From Corella eumyota (Eukaryota; Chordata; Ascidiacea; Phlebobranchia; Corellidae): 64,000 nucleotides of DNA. The notes under the pieces were generated by a model. That model was not told the DNA's origin, made no database searches, and saw nothing but the letters and a program-made list of their open reading frames with translations. Each line of letters starts with the position of its first letter. The first letter of the stretch is position 1. The translations under genes were made by a program, and so were the position numbers. Location of the stretch: contig OY720099.1 of the NCBI GenBank assembly GCA_963082875.1, positions 3,906,001 to 3,970,000 on the forward strand, given 5' to 3'. Shown here in pieces: positions 42,070 to 53,562 of this stretch.

Positions 42070-42335
42070 TCTATATATATATCTTTATCCTCGATGTGGG
42101 AAGGTCAAATGCGTGACCTAAACATAGAGTAACAATTAGTTAACCCGACCCGGTCTCAAGTTGCCTGTGGCAGTTAGGGATATTATGGTGTTGATTAGGT
42201 GCTGGCTCAGCAGGAGTTTATACCGTTTATAGCGCCTTACTCAAGGACGCTACAGCATGAGAGCAGTGAGGATTGAACCCATGACCTCATGGTGGTGTAG
42301 CAAGTGTTCTTACAACTACACCATGCTGCCGGTTT
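42070..42335 (-). mobile_element. tRNA-derived SINE, young-looking
   Basis: Antisense copy with intact GCTGCCGG head end (about 42331), B box (GGATTGAACCC reversed) and tail CCTCGATGTGGGAAGGTC. A short internal stretch after the CAGCAC block is missing. It is followed by a TA-rich tract. Confidence 0.85.
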
Positions 42336-42468
42336 TTTAAGTTTTCCAGTTTTATGTAAGCATATTATAACAAAACGTGGTATCAGGTATTATTTAATAT
42401 ATTTAGGTTAAAGTAGTAAGAGTGTTTAAACTTTTTAATTTATTTACTAATTTGGTTAAAACAGAGGA

Positions 42469-42731
42469 TCTCTATTACTTTCGCACGCCCGAATTTAACA
42501 AGGCGTTATAACCTAAGTATGGCAATTGTTCAACCAGACATTAAAAATTAGTTGAAATATGTTTTAATGAGTATAACTTAGTCCGCTTTACGAGTCAGAT
42601 GTGTTAATGGGTAAACTGAATATGTGAGGGTTAGGGTAAGGGTTTAATTTATGCAACCTCTTTGTTTAATTACATGTGCCGTATTTCGGTTGCACACCCT
42701 GTTTATGTAGGGCGTGCGAAACTAATAGAGA
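42469..42731. mobile_element. 263-bp MITE
   Basis: Terminal inverted repeats of about 22 bp: left TCTCTATTACTTTCGCACGC (42469), right GGGCGTGCGAAACTAATAGA (42710-42729), differing at one position. ACAGA flanks both sides within a few bases and may be the target-site duplication. No coding capacity. Confidence 0.65.
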
Positions 42732-43413
42732 CACAGATTACCTTATGTTTTTTTTAAATCAAGATTTTTACATTTTGCCCCCAATTTAATTGCCACTAGC
42801 TGACTAGGTGTTATTTATTACCTTATTTACACTAGCAGACTAGAAAGAACAGTCAGACAGTGTTTAGTTTGGTTGTTGTTGGTATGTTGTTGTTAGTTTT
42901 AGTATTTCCGATGCTCTCATTAATGTCATGATTTATGATAAAAGTATGATGGTCAGATGGTACCATGACCTGATGACCAGGCTGCCAGATCATAAAATAC
43001 TTTATTGCAATGTTAAGGTAGCTTTGAGAGTTTAAAGTTTTAGAATAAATGCATTTAGTTGCCTACTTTAAAAGTCACTTGTATAAAAAACTCGATTTTA
43101 GATGTTAATTTAATGTTACTTAATAAATATTGTTTTAAAATTTAAAACTTAATCCCCTTCAATTGAATTCATATAAACCATAAAAAGACACTGTTTTTTT
43201 TTTTAATTTATGTTACAAAATGATCTTTTTATATGCAGGTATTTGCTAAAGTCTCATCTAATAAAGGAATTTTACAGCATTTAAGTCCCAACTTTAAGTA
43301 AATGTATTTATAATCTTATGCAAAAAAGTAAAACAAAAACAGTGTAGCAAAGCTTTAAAGTTTAAAAAAGTCTAATCTTTATAAAACATAAGGAAATAAT
43401 TATGTTTAAAATA

Positions 43414-46400
43414 TTATTCTGTTCTGTCGGTTTGGCTAGCCAGGGTTGATTCCACAATGTCAATTAAAGCATTTGTTTTCTGCCAAATGGAATAAACTTA
43501 ATTAAAAAAAAGTTGTGATATTTTGTTAAGGTGTTCATACTTAATTAAAAAAATACTATAATAATTAAAGTTTTACAAATATGGTGCCTTTTAAATAACT
43601 TTAATTTAAGAGAAATATTAAACCTTAGATCTTGGTTTTTCTTGCATATTTCTTAGTTGATAAACTGATACTTGTCCATCGCTATCGCCCACTAAAATAC
43701 TGTTGGAATTTCGTGAAAATGTGACACAACTTAGTTTTATTCCAGGACTGGCCAGATTGGTAATCAGAGGATCCAAGCTGCAAAAATATAAGTCTTAGCT
43801 TTTATTGACCAAAAGAATTACGCTATAAGGAAGGATTTGATAAAATTTATTGCAGACTTATTTAAAAAGTATATACACAGAATTAAAAAAAAATTTTCTA
43901 GAAATTAAATAAGCGAAATTTCACGTGTTTGTGTTAAGGTCCCATATTTCTACAGCTCCTTCATTAACAGCACAGAACACAGTTGAAGAATAAGGGGACC
44001 ATGAAATATCATGAACTGCTTTTGTGGTGGACAGAAAGTTGAGAACCGGTTTCATTTCAGATTGGATCCATAACCTTTTAGATTTAAGACACAACTTTAG
44101 TGTAAATATTGATTAGCAAATTAAATTTTATGTGCTAATTTTTTCAGGAAACCTAAGCTTTTACTAAGAGTAGTACATTTACAGTGTACAGATTTAATGG
44201 GTACTAAGTAATGCAGAATTATCACATAAATAACACAGTCTTATCACATTAAGCAAACATTACTATTCGAGTGCATTAAAAGTTTTACATTGTTTACCTT
44301 ATACTCCAGTCAGCACTACAAGATAAAAACAGATCTGGACAGAAAGGTGACCATTGAACTTTATACATAGGTCCTGTGTGGCCAGTGTAAGAATCAAGGA
44401 ATTGTTCATTGTAAGAGCACGAACACTTATGTATTAAACCCTCTTCTGTACCAGCCAGATACATGTTGGTATCCTTAAAACCAACATAATTAAATATAAC
44501 ATAATTGTGTACAGATGTAGAGTTGTAGAATTTACTATTTTTACTTTTTTGTGAAAATCAAAACACATTCCAGGAGCTTGTCGAGATATTAAGGCCTCTG
44601 CTTTTTCCTTTTTCTTTTGTTGGTTTTTGCCCACAGTTCTTTTTAACTTCATTAGGTCTAATTTAGTAAAAAAAAATTTCAAAAGTGAATAAATGAACAA
44701 AAATGGAAATATTAAAACAAAGTGTCATAAATATATATTTTATCCTAATAAGGAACTCTTGATATTTTATAAAGTAAAACAGGAAACTAATTAAGTTGCA
44801 AGTAAGCATTAGTTGAAAATTTAGCTTAAAAATTTTTAAGAGTTTGAGTTAGAACAGATTAAGTTTTCTGTCAAATCTTATATTGTTAAATTAAAGATAA
44901 ATTTTAGTAGAAATAGAATGAACAGGAAAAAATGCTTTTATTTACCACTACATTCAAACCCTTTCCTAATAGACCATTGTACAATTCTCCCATCAGCTGA
45001 TATTGAAACCAGTATTTCAATTCTTTCATCCCCAACCCCTTTTTCTCGTTCAACCCAACAAAGCTGCCAAACTGGACTTGAATGCTTTCCAGCACAGTCG
45101 CTAAAAGTTAAAGGGTTAGTTAGCTGTAGACATTGCAACATGCAAAAATAATGACTAATTGCATAAAAATAGTAGTCAGGAATTCTAACTTGCTAACAAC
45201 AAAAGATACTTTATAATAATAAGGTTTTATGACAGCTAAAGACGGCTTGAAAAAGCAGTATGATAATTTTAGCAATTAAAAAGTAGTACAAATAGTTACA
45301 AAACATTTTTTATGGTTAATTTTGTAAACGTTTCACAATAAATATACCAATTTAAAATAGGCACATTTTTATTTACCTATACAAACTGATGTTAAATCTG
45401 TTATCACACAGTTAGTTTTTTTTATATAACTTACAAACTGTCAACAACAGGTGAGTCTGTGGTGTTCCGAACATTGTAAATACAAACAGTTCCATCATAT
45501 AAACCAACAGCTAAAAGATTTGGGTTCGTTAAACTAAAATCCAGGGCTGTTACACTTGATTTGCAGTGAAATACTCTTTCTGGATACTAAAGATTTATAA
45601 ATATATTAATAGTTAAAAAAATTTAAAATATGTAATGGGAACCATCTTACATAAAAAAAAATAAGAAAAGTAAGAAGGAATTGGCCATTGACCATAAATA
45701 ATAAATTACCTCTGGATTTTTTAAGTTCCAGCAGCATGCAAGACCCCCTTTAGCTTTATTTTGTTCATTAAACCCATATTGGCCATATCCAACTGCTAAT
45801 ATGTCTGAGTTAATCTTGTTCCATGCTAGGTTAGATACATTCCTACCCTGTAAGCAAAGTTAGATTGTCAGTGTTTCAGAATAAGAAATAGTGGCATAGT
45901 AAACCCATTAAAACTAAGAAAAGGGCTTAAAGATATATAACAAGGCATGATATAATTTTGTTCATACAAAAGCTCTAGTTTAAGAATATTTTAAACAAGG
46001 AAGTAAGAGTATCATATTAGACCTTTGATAGGGCACAATTATAACTCCATAATCTATCTAGGGTAGGGCCCATTGATGTCATTATATCTGGCGAAGGTGC
46101 CCTAGTAGTTGCGTTTTCATCAGTTTCAGGTATTTCTTTATCTGGATCTGTAAATAAATTTATAATCTAGTTTACTAGCAGCAAAATAAGGTTAATATTC
46201 AAAATAGAAATGCTTAAAATAAACTTTTAACTAAACCCCATTGTGTTATGTAGGTTTTTTACTATATTGACCTAATATAGGTTGGATTAATGTGTACCAA
46301 CAAACAAAGTAGTAATAAAATCTGCCTACCAGTAAGTATGCTTAAGCCTCTGTATGCTGCTTGTTTGGGCTGGTATATATTCTCAGTCACCACTCTTTCC

Positions 46401-49400
46401 ATTACAACAAGGTTCAACTTTAAACTTTCTCCTTTGCTTACCATTTCCCATTGTGGATTGACACCTAGAATAATAAAAAAGTTTTGTAACAAAATGATTA
46501 CAGTTAAATTACATTTTATTTGACTTAATGAAGTAATATCTAGGGTAAAGATCTTAAATGTGTAAAATAAGCAACAATTTTTTAACGTTCACTATTGTTT
46601 TTTTGTTGGAATATCTCTATTATGCTCTTTGTAAAAGACTTAAAAAATCATAATATACATACCTCCTTCTGTTCCTTCAGTAAGTATAGTTTGGGGCACT
46701 GGCGTTGGCCCAGTAGGTTCCTCTACATCTCCCATCATTGATGCAGTCAGTACACTTGCTCTACTTTCTGTAATAAAAAATAGTTGATATATTAATAATA
46801 TGCAGTAATAATGTAACTAAGTTATTTATTATTTACAACCCCTTATAAAGAATACTATTAAATGGTCGTCTTACCATAGCCCAAATTAAATTATTTTTTA
46901 TAAAGCAAATTTATAGTTAATGGGTTTTTATGTTGATTTAATAATGGCTAAATTTAACAGTGTTTTAAAAAATGTCTAATTATTATTGTTATGTTTTTCA
47001 GCGATAGGTACAGTACGGTAATTATAACTTAATTAACAACTAATTAATATGTCGAAACTTAAAATTTACACCCAAAATGTGAGTTGTGATCGTCACAGTG
47101 AAATGCTAGAAGAACAACTTGGCAAGGAGTTTAAATTTAAAAACAGATTTAACCATGTGTTAAAATCAATTGATGAAGAAAAACCTGATGTAGTGGGTTT
47201 AAATGAGGTAAAAAAGGTTAAATTAAAAATACATTATCATAAAGTAACTCTGGTTGTTAACTTGTCTATATTAGTTTTTTAAATTAATGTTTTAGGGCTT
47301 TGTTCAAGTAATTATGTTGTTTTAGATCCGATATGATGAAAATGTTGAAGTGGTGACAGATTTATTAGAAAAAAATAATTTTGAAGCAAAATCATTTAAA
47401 AATAATGGTGATAAAATGTCGTTCTCAAATGTTCTGGCTGTTAACAAGTCTAGCAAGGTAAGAAATCCTGTCTCCTGTCTTGTATTTTTTCTAAGTGGGT
47501 TTTAAAAATACCTTACAGCTAAAGTAAAAATTACTTTACATCGTTCAGAGTTTTTACCTAAGTTCCTAAATTTTAAAGAAAATTTCCAGTAGAAAATTAT
47601 TTTTCAATGTTTTCAAATTATAAATAACATGTATATATTGACAGTGGAAAGTAGATAAATGGCAGCATAGTTGGGTTAGTACAAAGAACAATAAACCAGC
47701 ACTAGCTAATCAATTTTCCACCATAGAGGGTGATGCGCATGGAAGATGTGCTGGCGTTGTGTATTTAAAACAAAAAAACGACTCTGAAAATAAGGTAAGT
47801 TGAAAACGTTTAAATAAGAAAAAAAATTGTCATTTTAAGATATTGATAGTCTTTATTCGTTGATTATTTTTAAAGATTTAGTTTTAACTAAAACTTTTTT
47901 ATGTAGGTCTGTGTTGCCATATCTCATGTTGTTCCATTTGGTGAGGTAAAAGAAAAACAACAGAATGCACTTTTTTCCTTGAACAGTGCAAACCTTGATT
48001 TAAAACCTCCTGTCCCTACATTAATTGTTGGAGACCTTAATCGTTTTTCAGAAGAAAACACCAAGTTTCAGGCACAGCTACAAGAATTTAAACTGAAAGA
48101 ATCAATTGCCACTAAGTTGGTTATTCCCGTCAAAAAACCTGGTAAAGACATTGAGTTTTCAGATCCAAATGACATTGGGACTTTTACACCTTGGCCCGTT
48201 GAAAAAGAGGTACACAAAAAACTCATAAAAACCCCTTTGTGTGAATCTAAACTTGACGTCCAAACCTATTCTGATTCAAACTTAATTAAAAATGAACTGA
48301 CTATTAATAAGGCTTCCATGATGCATTCACCCAATAATAAGCCTCCTAGTACCGAAAGAAATAAAGTAAGGCATTTGCTTGATAAAGTTATGGCCTCTGA
48401 CCATTTAGCCATTGTTGGAACTTACATTGTCAACGAACACAAAAACAAATCAAAAAAAGCAAAATTAAATTAGGTGAAAATAGGATTTGTTAAATGTGAA
48501 ATTATAGCAAAGTACACTCGAACTAAGTTTGGTTATTGATTATTTAAAACAACACGTTAAACAAACTTTAGATGTGCATTTGGTATGATAAAATTGTGAT
48601 CCAATTTGCTTTACTGTTGAGAATTAGTAGCAAAACTGTATCTTAAAAGGCCTATGTTTAAAATCTTTAGTTTTAATTTTGGAAGGAATTGTTTTGTAAT
48701 AAATGCTTGTTGACTTTGACTATTCATTTAATTTTTGTACTATTTGTGTATGTATGCATTTCAAGTTGTCACATAATTTTTAAATTTTTGTAGTTGTTTT
48801 ATATAAATAGGTTTTGTTTTTAATTGCAAGAACAAATTCATATTATGTTATATTAGATATTTGTAATCTTTCGTTTAACTCATTTTATACTGGTTCAAAT
48901 AACTTTGTTACATAATTGATTAGCTCTAATTCATTTAATAAAAAAGCGCACATTTTATAAAAGTAGTGTTTTAGTCTTAAATAGTGTTTAGTCTTAGGTA
49001 GTGTTTAGTCTTAATATTCATAAATACAAATCTCAAATTTGCAAGCGTAATTAAAACCCTTAAAATAAGGCGTTTGGTTGATAAACTAATCGACTTTATA
49101 ATGGTTTCAATTGTTCAAAAAATTTAAAAAAAAATTTTAATAACATGCCATTTTAAGTGTCTAATATGTATGAAACTCTTTATGTAAGCTAAAATTGGAC
49201 AGGGTAAAATAATATTAGATTGGATCTTATTTGGAATAAAATCCACAGATGACTAGGTAAAAAATATTTGAGGCTGACACTTAGTCATGGCAATGGTAAA
49301 TAACATTTTCCAAACCAAAAAGTTACCTGGCAAAATATTTTCAATATATACTTTTTATTTTTAAAATCAAAATATAAAAAACCTGATACTTGCGATGCTC

Positions 49401-51568
49401 CAATACTCTCACTCCCCCTAGTGTCCTCCATTGTGCTCATAGACCTCTCCCGTTTTGTTGACAAACTGTCATCTGACTGGGTACCTGTCACTGCTGGGGC
49501 GTCATCAGTGTATGTGTCATACATGTCCCATGTTGTGACGTTGATTCCAGTTTCTACCAAACCAACCTAAAATATGTTTTATTTAGTGGAACATCTAAAA
49601 AGTGCATAAAATTTTGTAAACTTTTATTTAGAAAAACAACTAGTTATTGGGGTATTTAAACAATGCTAAATACTCTCAGGTGCAGGCAGCAAGATATGAT
49701 GCTAAAAACACCTGGCTTTACTACCCAAGGCCCTTTGAATATAACCCAAGTTTATGTTAGCTTTACCTTTTCAGCTTGAATTTCCTTGTGTTTTTGGGCA
49801 TCATTAAATGTTTGCATTCCACGATCTGAAAATCCATCATTACCTTCTCTATTTCGACACAACTCTTCATATACTTCATTCTTTTTTCTATTAAACAAAA
49901 AGTTGTTTAAAATTGAAAGATACTTTTTTATTTGAAGATATGTTAGAGCTAACAACTTTTTATGTGTTTATTAGTTAAGCGTTCAGTTAATTTAAATTAT
50001 AAAAAAGTTACCCTTTGTAAACACATACTTAAATACTTTAAAGTGAAAATGTAAATAAATAAAGCCTATGCTTTTCACTCAACTGTATAGTCTGAGCGTC
50101 TTCACCCTCCTCCGAGACTGCGACTCCTTTCTGTTCAAACATCCAAATTGTGTCCGTCTCCTCTAGAAGAATGTTGACCACCTTGTTTAGATCTTCTTCT
50201 GTTAGTTCCTCAACCTCTTCTCTGCGAACAGTCATCACATCTAAAAAAGTAGATGTAAAAATAAAACATATTATCACAATGACCTAATTAAAATGTTTTT
50301 TTTAATTATGACAAAGAACATAACAAGTTTGCATTATGTAAAACTTGTGAATTTATTTTTAAACTTCTAGCCTTTTATTTTAATACTTATTATTTTTTTG
50401 TGTTAATTGTTCTTTACCAGAACATACCGTTATCAGATCAATCTTCAACTTACCTGCAAACCCTGTAGTAACCTCAGTGCCACCAGCTTCTGTTATATCC
50501 CCCGCACTTGACTCTATTGATGACTTCTTGGATTTAACAGATCTGTTTGATGTACTTCCATATATTGATCTAAATATTAATTAAAAGGTTTCTTGTTAAT
50601 AATGCATAAATAGCATAGTGATTTAATGATTAACTTTTTTAATAAAAAAAATAAAACTTTATCCAAAAAGTTGTCCATATAAATGGGTAAAATAGAGTCA
50701 GTACTTACACTCAGTATTTTTAATTTAAAAGATTAAGTTTTTATCAAACTACTTTACCTGCTAAATGGTTGTGCATAAACACTTGCAGTGCCAGCTTGGT
50801 AGAAAGAAGTTAAAGACATTACATCAGTAGGAGTGCCAACTGTGCTTTGGTTATCACTACCAAATAGGTGACTTTTTTGTGCATTCAAGTCATATGAGTG
50901 TAATGGTTTTGGTGTCACATCGTTACCGTCTTCATCTAATACCTGTGCCATTAAAATGTTATGTTTAAGTTTTGTGAACAACAGTAAACAATATTAGTTT
51001 GTTAAGGAACTGAAGTTGACAGGTTATTCTGATATTTTATTATGTTAAGGAACTGAAGTTGACAGGTTATTCTGATATGATATTTTATAAGGTTTTTTGT
51101 ATTTATTTATCTTCGATTGAAAAAGGTTGACTACACGACCCAAGCATAGAGTAATATCAGTTATCCTAACCCAGTCTCAAGATCCCTTTTGGGAAAATTA
51201 TGGTTTGTAATGGGCTGGAATTAAACCCAAAGGGGATTGAACCCAGGACTTCCTATTGTAAAGCCAAGTGTATTAACCGCTACATCACTTTGCCAGCTTA
51301 CAGTAATTCCCAGTTTGTGTCCTGTAATTGTTTTCGATTCAACTCTAGCATCACTCATGGTAACACTTCGCCGACTCTGAGAAACATTTGCATCGCTTCT
51401 TTTTGTAAACCGACTTTGACTTGCGGTGTTTAGTATACTGCTTGTTCGTGTTGCCCTTGAACTACAAAACAATTTAAAATAAATAAAACTTTACAGTTTT
51501 TAAAATAAATTTTATAAAATTATAGTAACTTACGGATAGGCTTTAGATTGCCTTGTCATTTTTGACAT
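43414..51568 (-). CDS. DNAI4: Axonemal dynein intermediate chain 4 (WDR78)
   Basis: About 16 coding exons from ATG 51568 (MSKMTRQSKAYP) to stop 43414-43416. N-terminal exons carry conserved stretches (VLDEDGNDVTPKPL, SVYAQPFSRSIYGS, EELTEEDLNKVVNILLEETD, TIWMFEQ, ETGINVTTWDMYDTY). From about 46.1 kb the WD-repeat half follows: RLWSYNCA, NVSNLAWNKINSDILAVGYG, WNLKNPE, VTALDFSLTNPNLLAVGLYD, WQLCWV, YKVQWSPFCPDLFLSCSADW, DISWSPYSSTVFCAV and EIWDL. The layout and motifs match WDR78/DNAI4, the counterpart of Chlamydomonas IC138, which anchors and regulates the two-headed inner-arm dynein f/I1. The intron 49382-46770 (phase 1 on both sides) contains another gene on the opposite strand. A SINE abuts the exon 2 splice donor. 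Confidence 0.92.
47049..48473 (+). CDS. Endonuclease/exonuclease/phosphatase-fold protein nested in DNAI4
   Basis: Four exons (47049-47206, 47325-47459, 47643-47794, 47907-48473) join in frame to roughly 336 residues starting MSKLKIYTQNVSCDRH. EEP-superfamily hallmarks occur in order: Asn in YTQN, Glu in PDVVGLNE, GDLNRF (Asp and Asn), and SDH in VMASDHLAIVGTY near the C-terminus, so the metal-dependent phosphodiesterase site looks intact. The stretch before SDH (about 100 residues, DIGTFTPWPVEKE to STERNKVRHLLDK) is family-atypical, and the protein ends in a Lys-rich tail. No signal peptide or membrane segment. I do not recognise a specific orthologue; the substrate could be nucleic acid, a nucleotide or a phospholipid. 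The whole gene lies within one DNAI4 intron, antisense to it. Confidence 0.82.
48964..49013 (+). repeat. Short tandem repeat, about 3 x 17 bp
   Basis: Three copies of TAGTGTTTAGTCTTA-like units with small differences, downstream of the nested EEP gene and inside the DNAI4 intron. Confidence 0.75.
51001..51085 (+). repeat. 43-bp direct tandem duplication
   Basis: The unit starting GTTAAGGAACTGAAGTTGAC occurs at 51001 and again at 51044, nearly identical, in a DNAI4 intron. Confidence 0.85.
51099..51297 (-). mobile_element. tRNA-derived SINE at a splice donor
   Basis: Antisense copy (GGGGATTGAACCC reversed B box, head near 51297) with an internal deletion. Its head begins within a few bases of the DNAI4 exon 2 donor (GTAAGC). 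Confidence 0.75.
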
Positions 51569-53562
51569 CTTTGTACCTTATTCAAATGATATGCAAATAT
51601 TTTAAATCTAACAATAAACATAAATTGTAAACAAACTGAAATACGTTGTATTATATAGTTAAAAATAATTTGAATGTTTTTAATTCAAACAAAATTTTGT
51701 TAGTTGATCTAATGTTTGGATAAGAAACATAAATTTCAAGCCATGTAGTTGTTATAAAGAATGAGTAATTGCTTTATAAAAAAAACTTTAATTTAAGCGC
51801 AAAAAATCAAATGGCTTATTCGGTTGTCCAGGAGATAACGTCATAGTAGTAACAACTTTTTTAAAGTTAATTGCACAAACAAAATTCCTTTAAAATTTTT
51901 TAAAAAGGTACATTTGTCAATGCTTGCTTTTTTAATTTAACTTGTGTATGTTTAACTTTTAAAAAATGTTTGTAAATTAAAATTATGTAGTCTAGTATAC
52001 TGTAATTAAATAATGAGGATAAACCGGAATACATAAAATCGACTGACTATACAACACGTTTTCAACCAATAGCTGCAATCCAATTATAATGCTTATTATG
52101 ACATAACAATAACTCCTAATAAGCGTTATCAATTTCACGAGATATTGGCGCCATTTTATATTTGGCATAAAGGTTATCCGAAATTTATCGATATGCAGCA
52201 GGGTGGCAGTCGCACCTTGCTAGTAAGATAAAACGTAAGCAGTTTTACTCAAGCGTGGGCCTATCTAGCAACTAACGTAAACATTTTTAACTTTACTTGT
52301 AAATGTAACAATTTCGTATACAAAGGTTGTGGGCATTTGCTAAAATGCATTTTTTTGCCAGTTTGCAATTTTAAATTTTAGATTGGTCAAGCTTTAAGTC
52401 AGCGTTACCTGCTTAGTAAGGTTTAATTTGTTATATGTAAATTTATGTGGTTATCATTCGATGTTTTTCGTTTATGTTAACCGTGTTTCGGTTTTGTAAA
52501 TCTTGTTGTAAGTTCTTAGCGAGTAGCCGCTAACCACATTTTACGTATTTGGTTGTTGTTTTAATCCAGAGGAATACGTCATACTTGTTTAAATAGTGTT
52601 AAACAACCTGACATATAAGCAGATAAGCAGTAAACAATTTTTTATATCAAATTAAGGCTTTTTATTTTGACGTTTCAAATCATTTAACGTTATTATTTGT
52701 AAGCTACTTCCTGTAGTTAAAAACAGAAAAAAGTAATAAAATAATTATCTGGTTAAGTTGATTAAAATTTACATGACTTTGTTTTGTGTTTCCAATTGTC
52801 ATATCTTAATTTTTATTTACAGTTTAATTTATTAATTTTAAAATTATTATGTAGTAAAAATTGATGATTAGAATTATAGAAATGTATACATTAAAAAAAT
52901 GAAATTTTTATTTTGATAATTTAAATGTTATATTAATACTTCGTGAAATTATGTTAATACTTTAGCACCATTTTAATCTTTTAAAAAGCCAAGGGTATAC
53001 GTAATTACCTATTCATTGCATTGCATATAAATTTTTTATAACGCAAAGAGTGTTACGCACACTAACCTTAGGGCATGTTTAAAACCAATGTTTCGAAGAA
53101 ATAATGGCTATTTTTAGAGTTTAAATAAAAAAATTAAATAAGGGCGATCATTATTTATTCATATACTAGGCCTATTGTGTTTAATGCATTTGAATAATAC
53201 AATTTTTTATGAAAATAGCTGAATAATGATTAAGTGAGATATGAATTAGGAAATTATTTAAGATATTAATTACTTCCTCGTAATGTCTATTTTTAGTAAA
53301 CTTTTTATAAATTTTGTTTATTTTTAGAAACAAAAAATTTAAGATTTAAATATATATATGTTTAATAATAAAGCAGACATTAGCAAATCTTTTTAAAAAT
53401 TGTATTTAAAATACTACTAAATAAGTTTATGGTATTTGCTTTGCTTTATATATTACTTATTATGTTCATTTTTATTTCGGTCAAAAGGGTTAGGTTGTTA
53501 GATCTTAATTTAAACTTAACTTGGATCATCAAGTTCCAAACCAACTTGGTAAAAAGAACAAT
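51569..53562. promoter_or_regulatory. Divergent DNAI4 / PKA catalytic subunit intergenic region
   Basis: About 2 kb between two head-to-head genes. I see no exon. A GGCGCCATTTT motif near 52148 and scattered CG dinucleotides suggest promoter sequence around 52.1-52.6 kb. I found no convincing X-box (RFX) site for the ciliary gene by eye. Confidence 0.45.

Larger units (their letters stand above)
40408..43413. other. Gene-poor interval, DAPP1 to DNAI4
   Basis: About 3 kb without a convincing gene. It holds an inverted repeat (41001-41114 with 41791-41875), a CRE at 41278, a SINE (42070-42335) and a MITE (42469-42731). The remainder is AT-rich and unremarkable. Confidence 0.55.

Noticed and set aside
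42626-42646. Telomere-like GGGTTAGGGTAAGGG
   Set aside because: Only about two units inside a MITE, with no array; most likely chance.
49680-49755. Possible SINE fragment in a DNAI4 intron
   Set aside because: Only a short CCTGGCTTTACTACCCAAGG tract recalls the tRNA-related head; other parts are missing.
51820-51850. RFX X-box near the DNAI4 start
   Set aside because: GTTGTC and GATAAC half-sites are present but their spacing is too long for the consensus.
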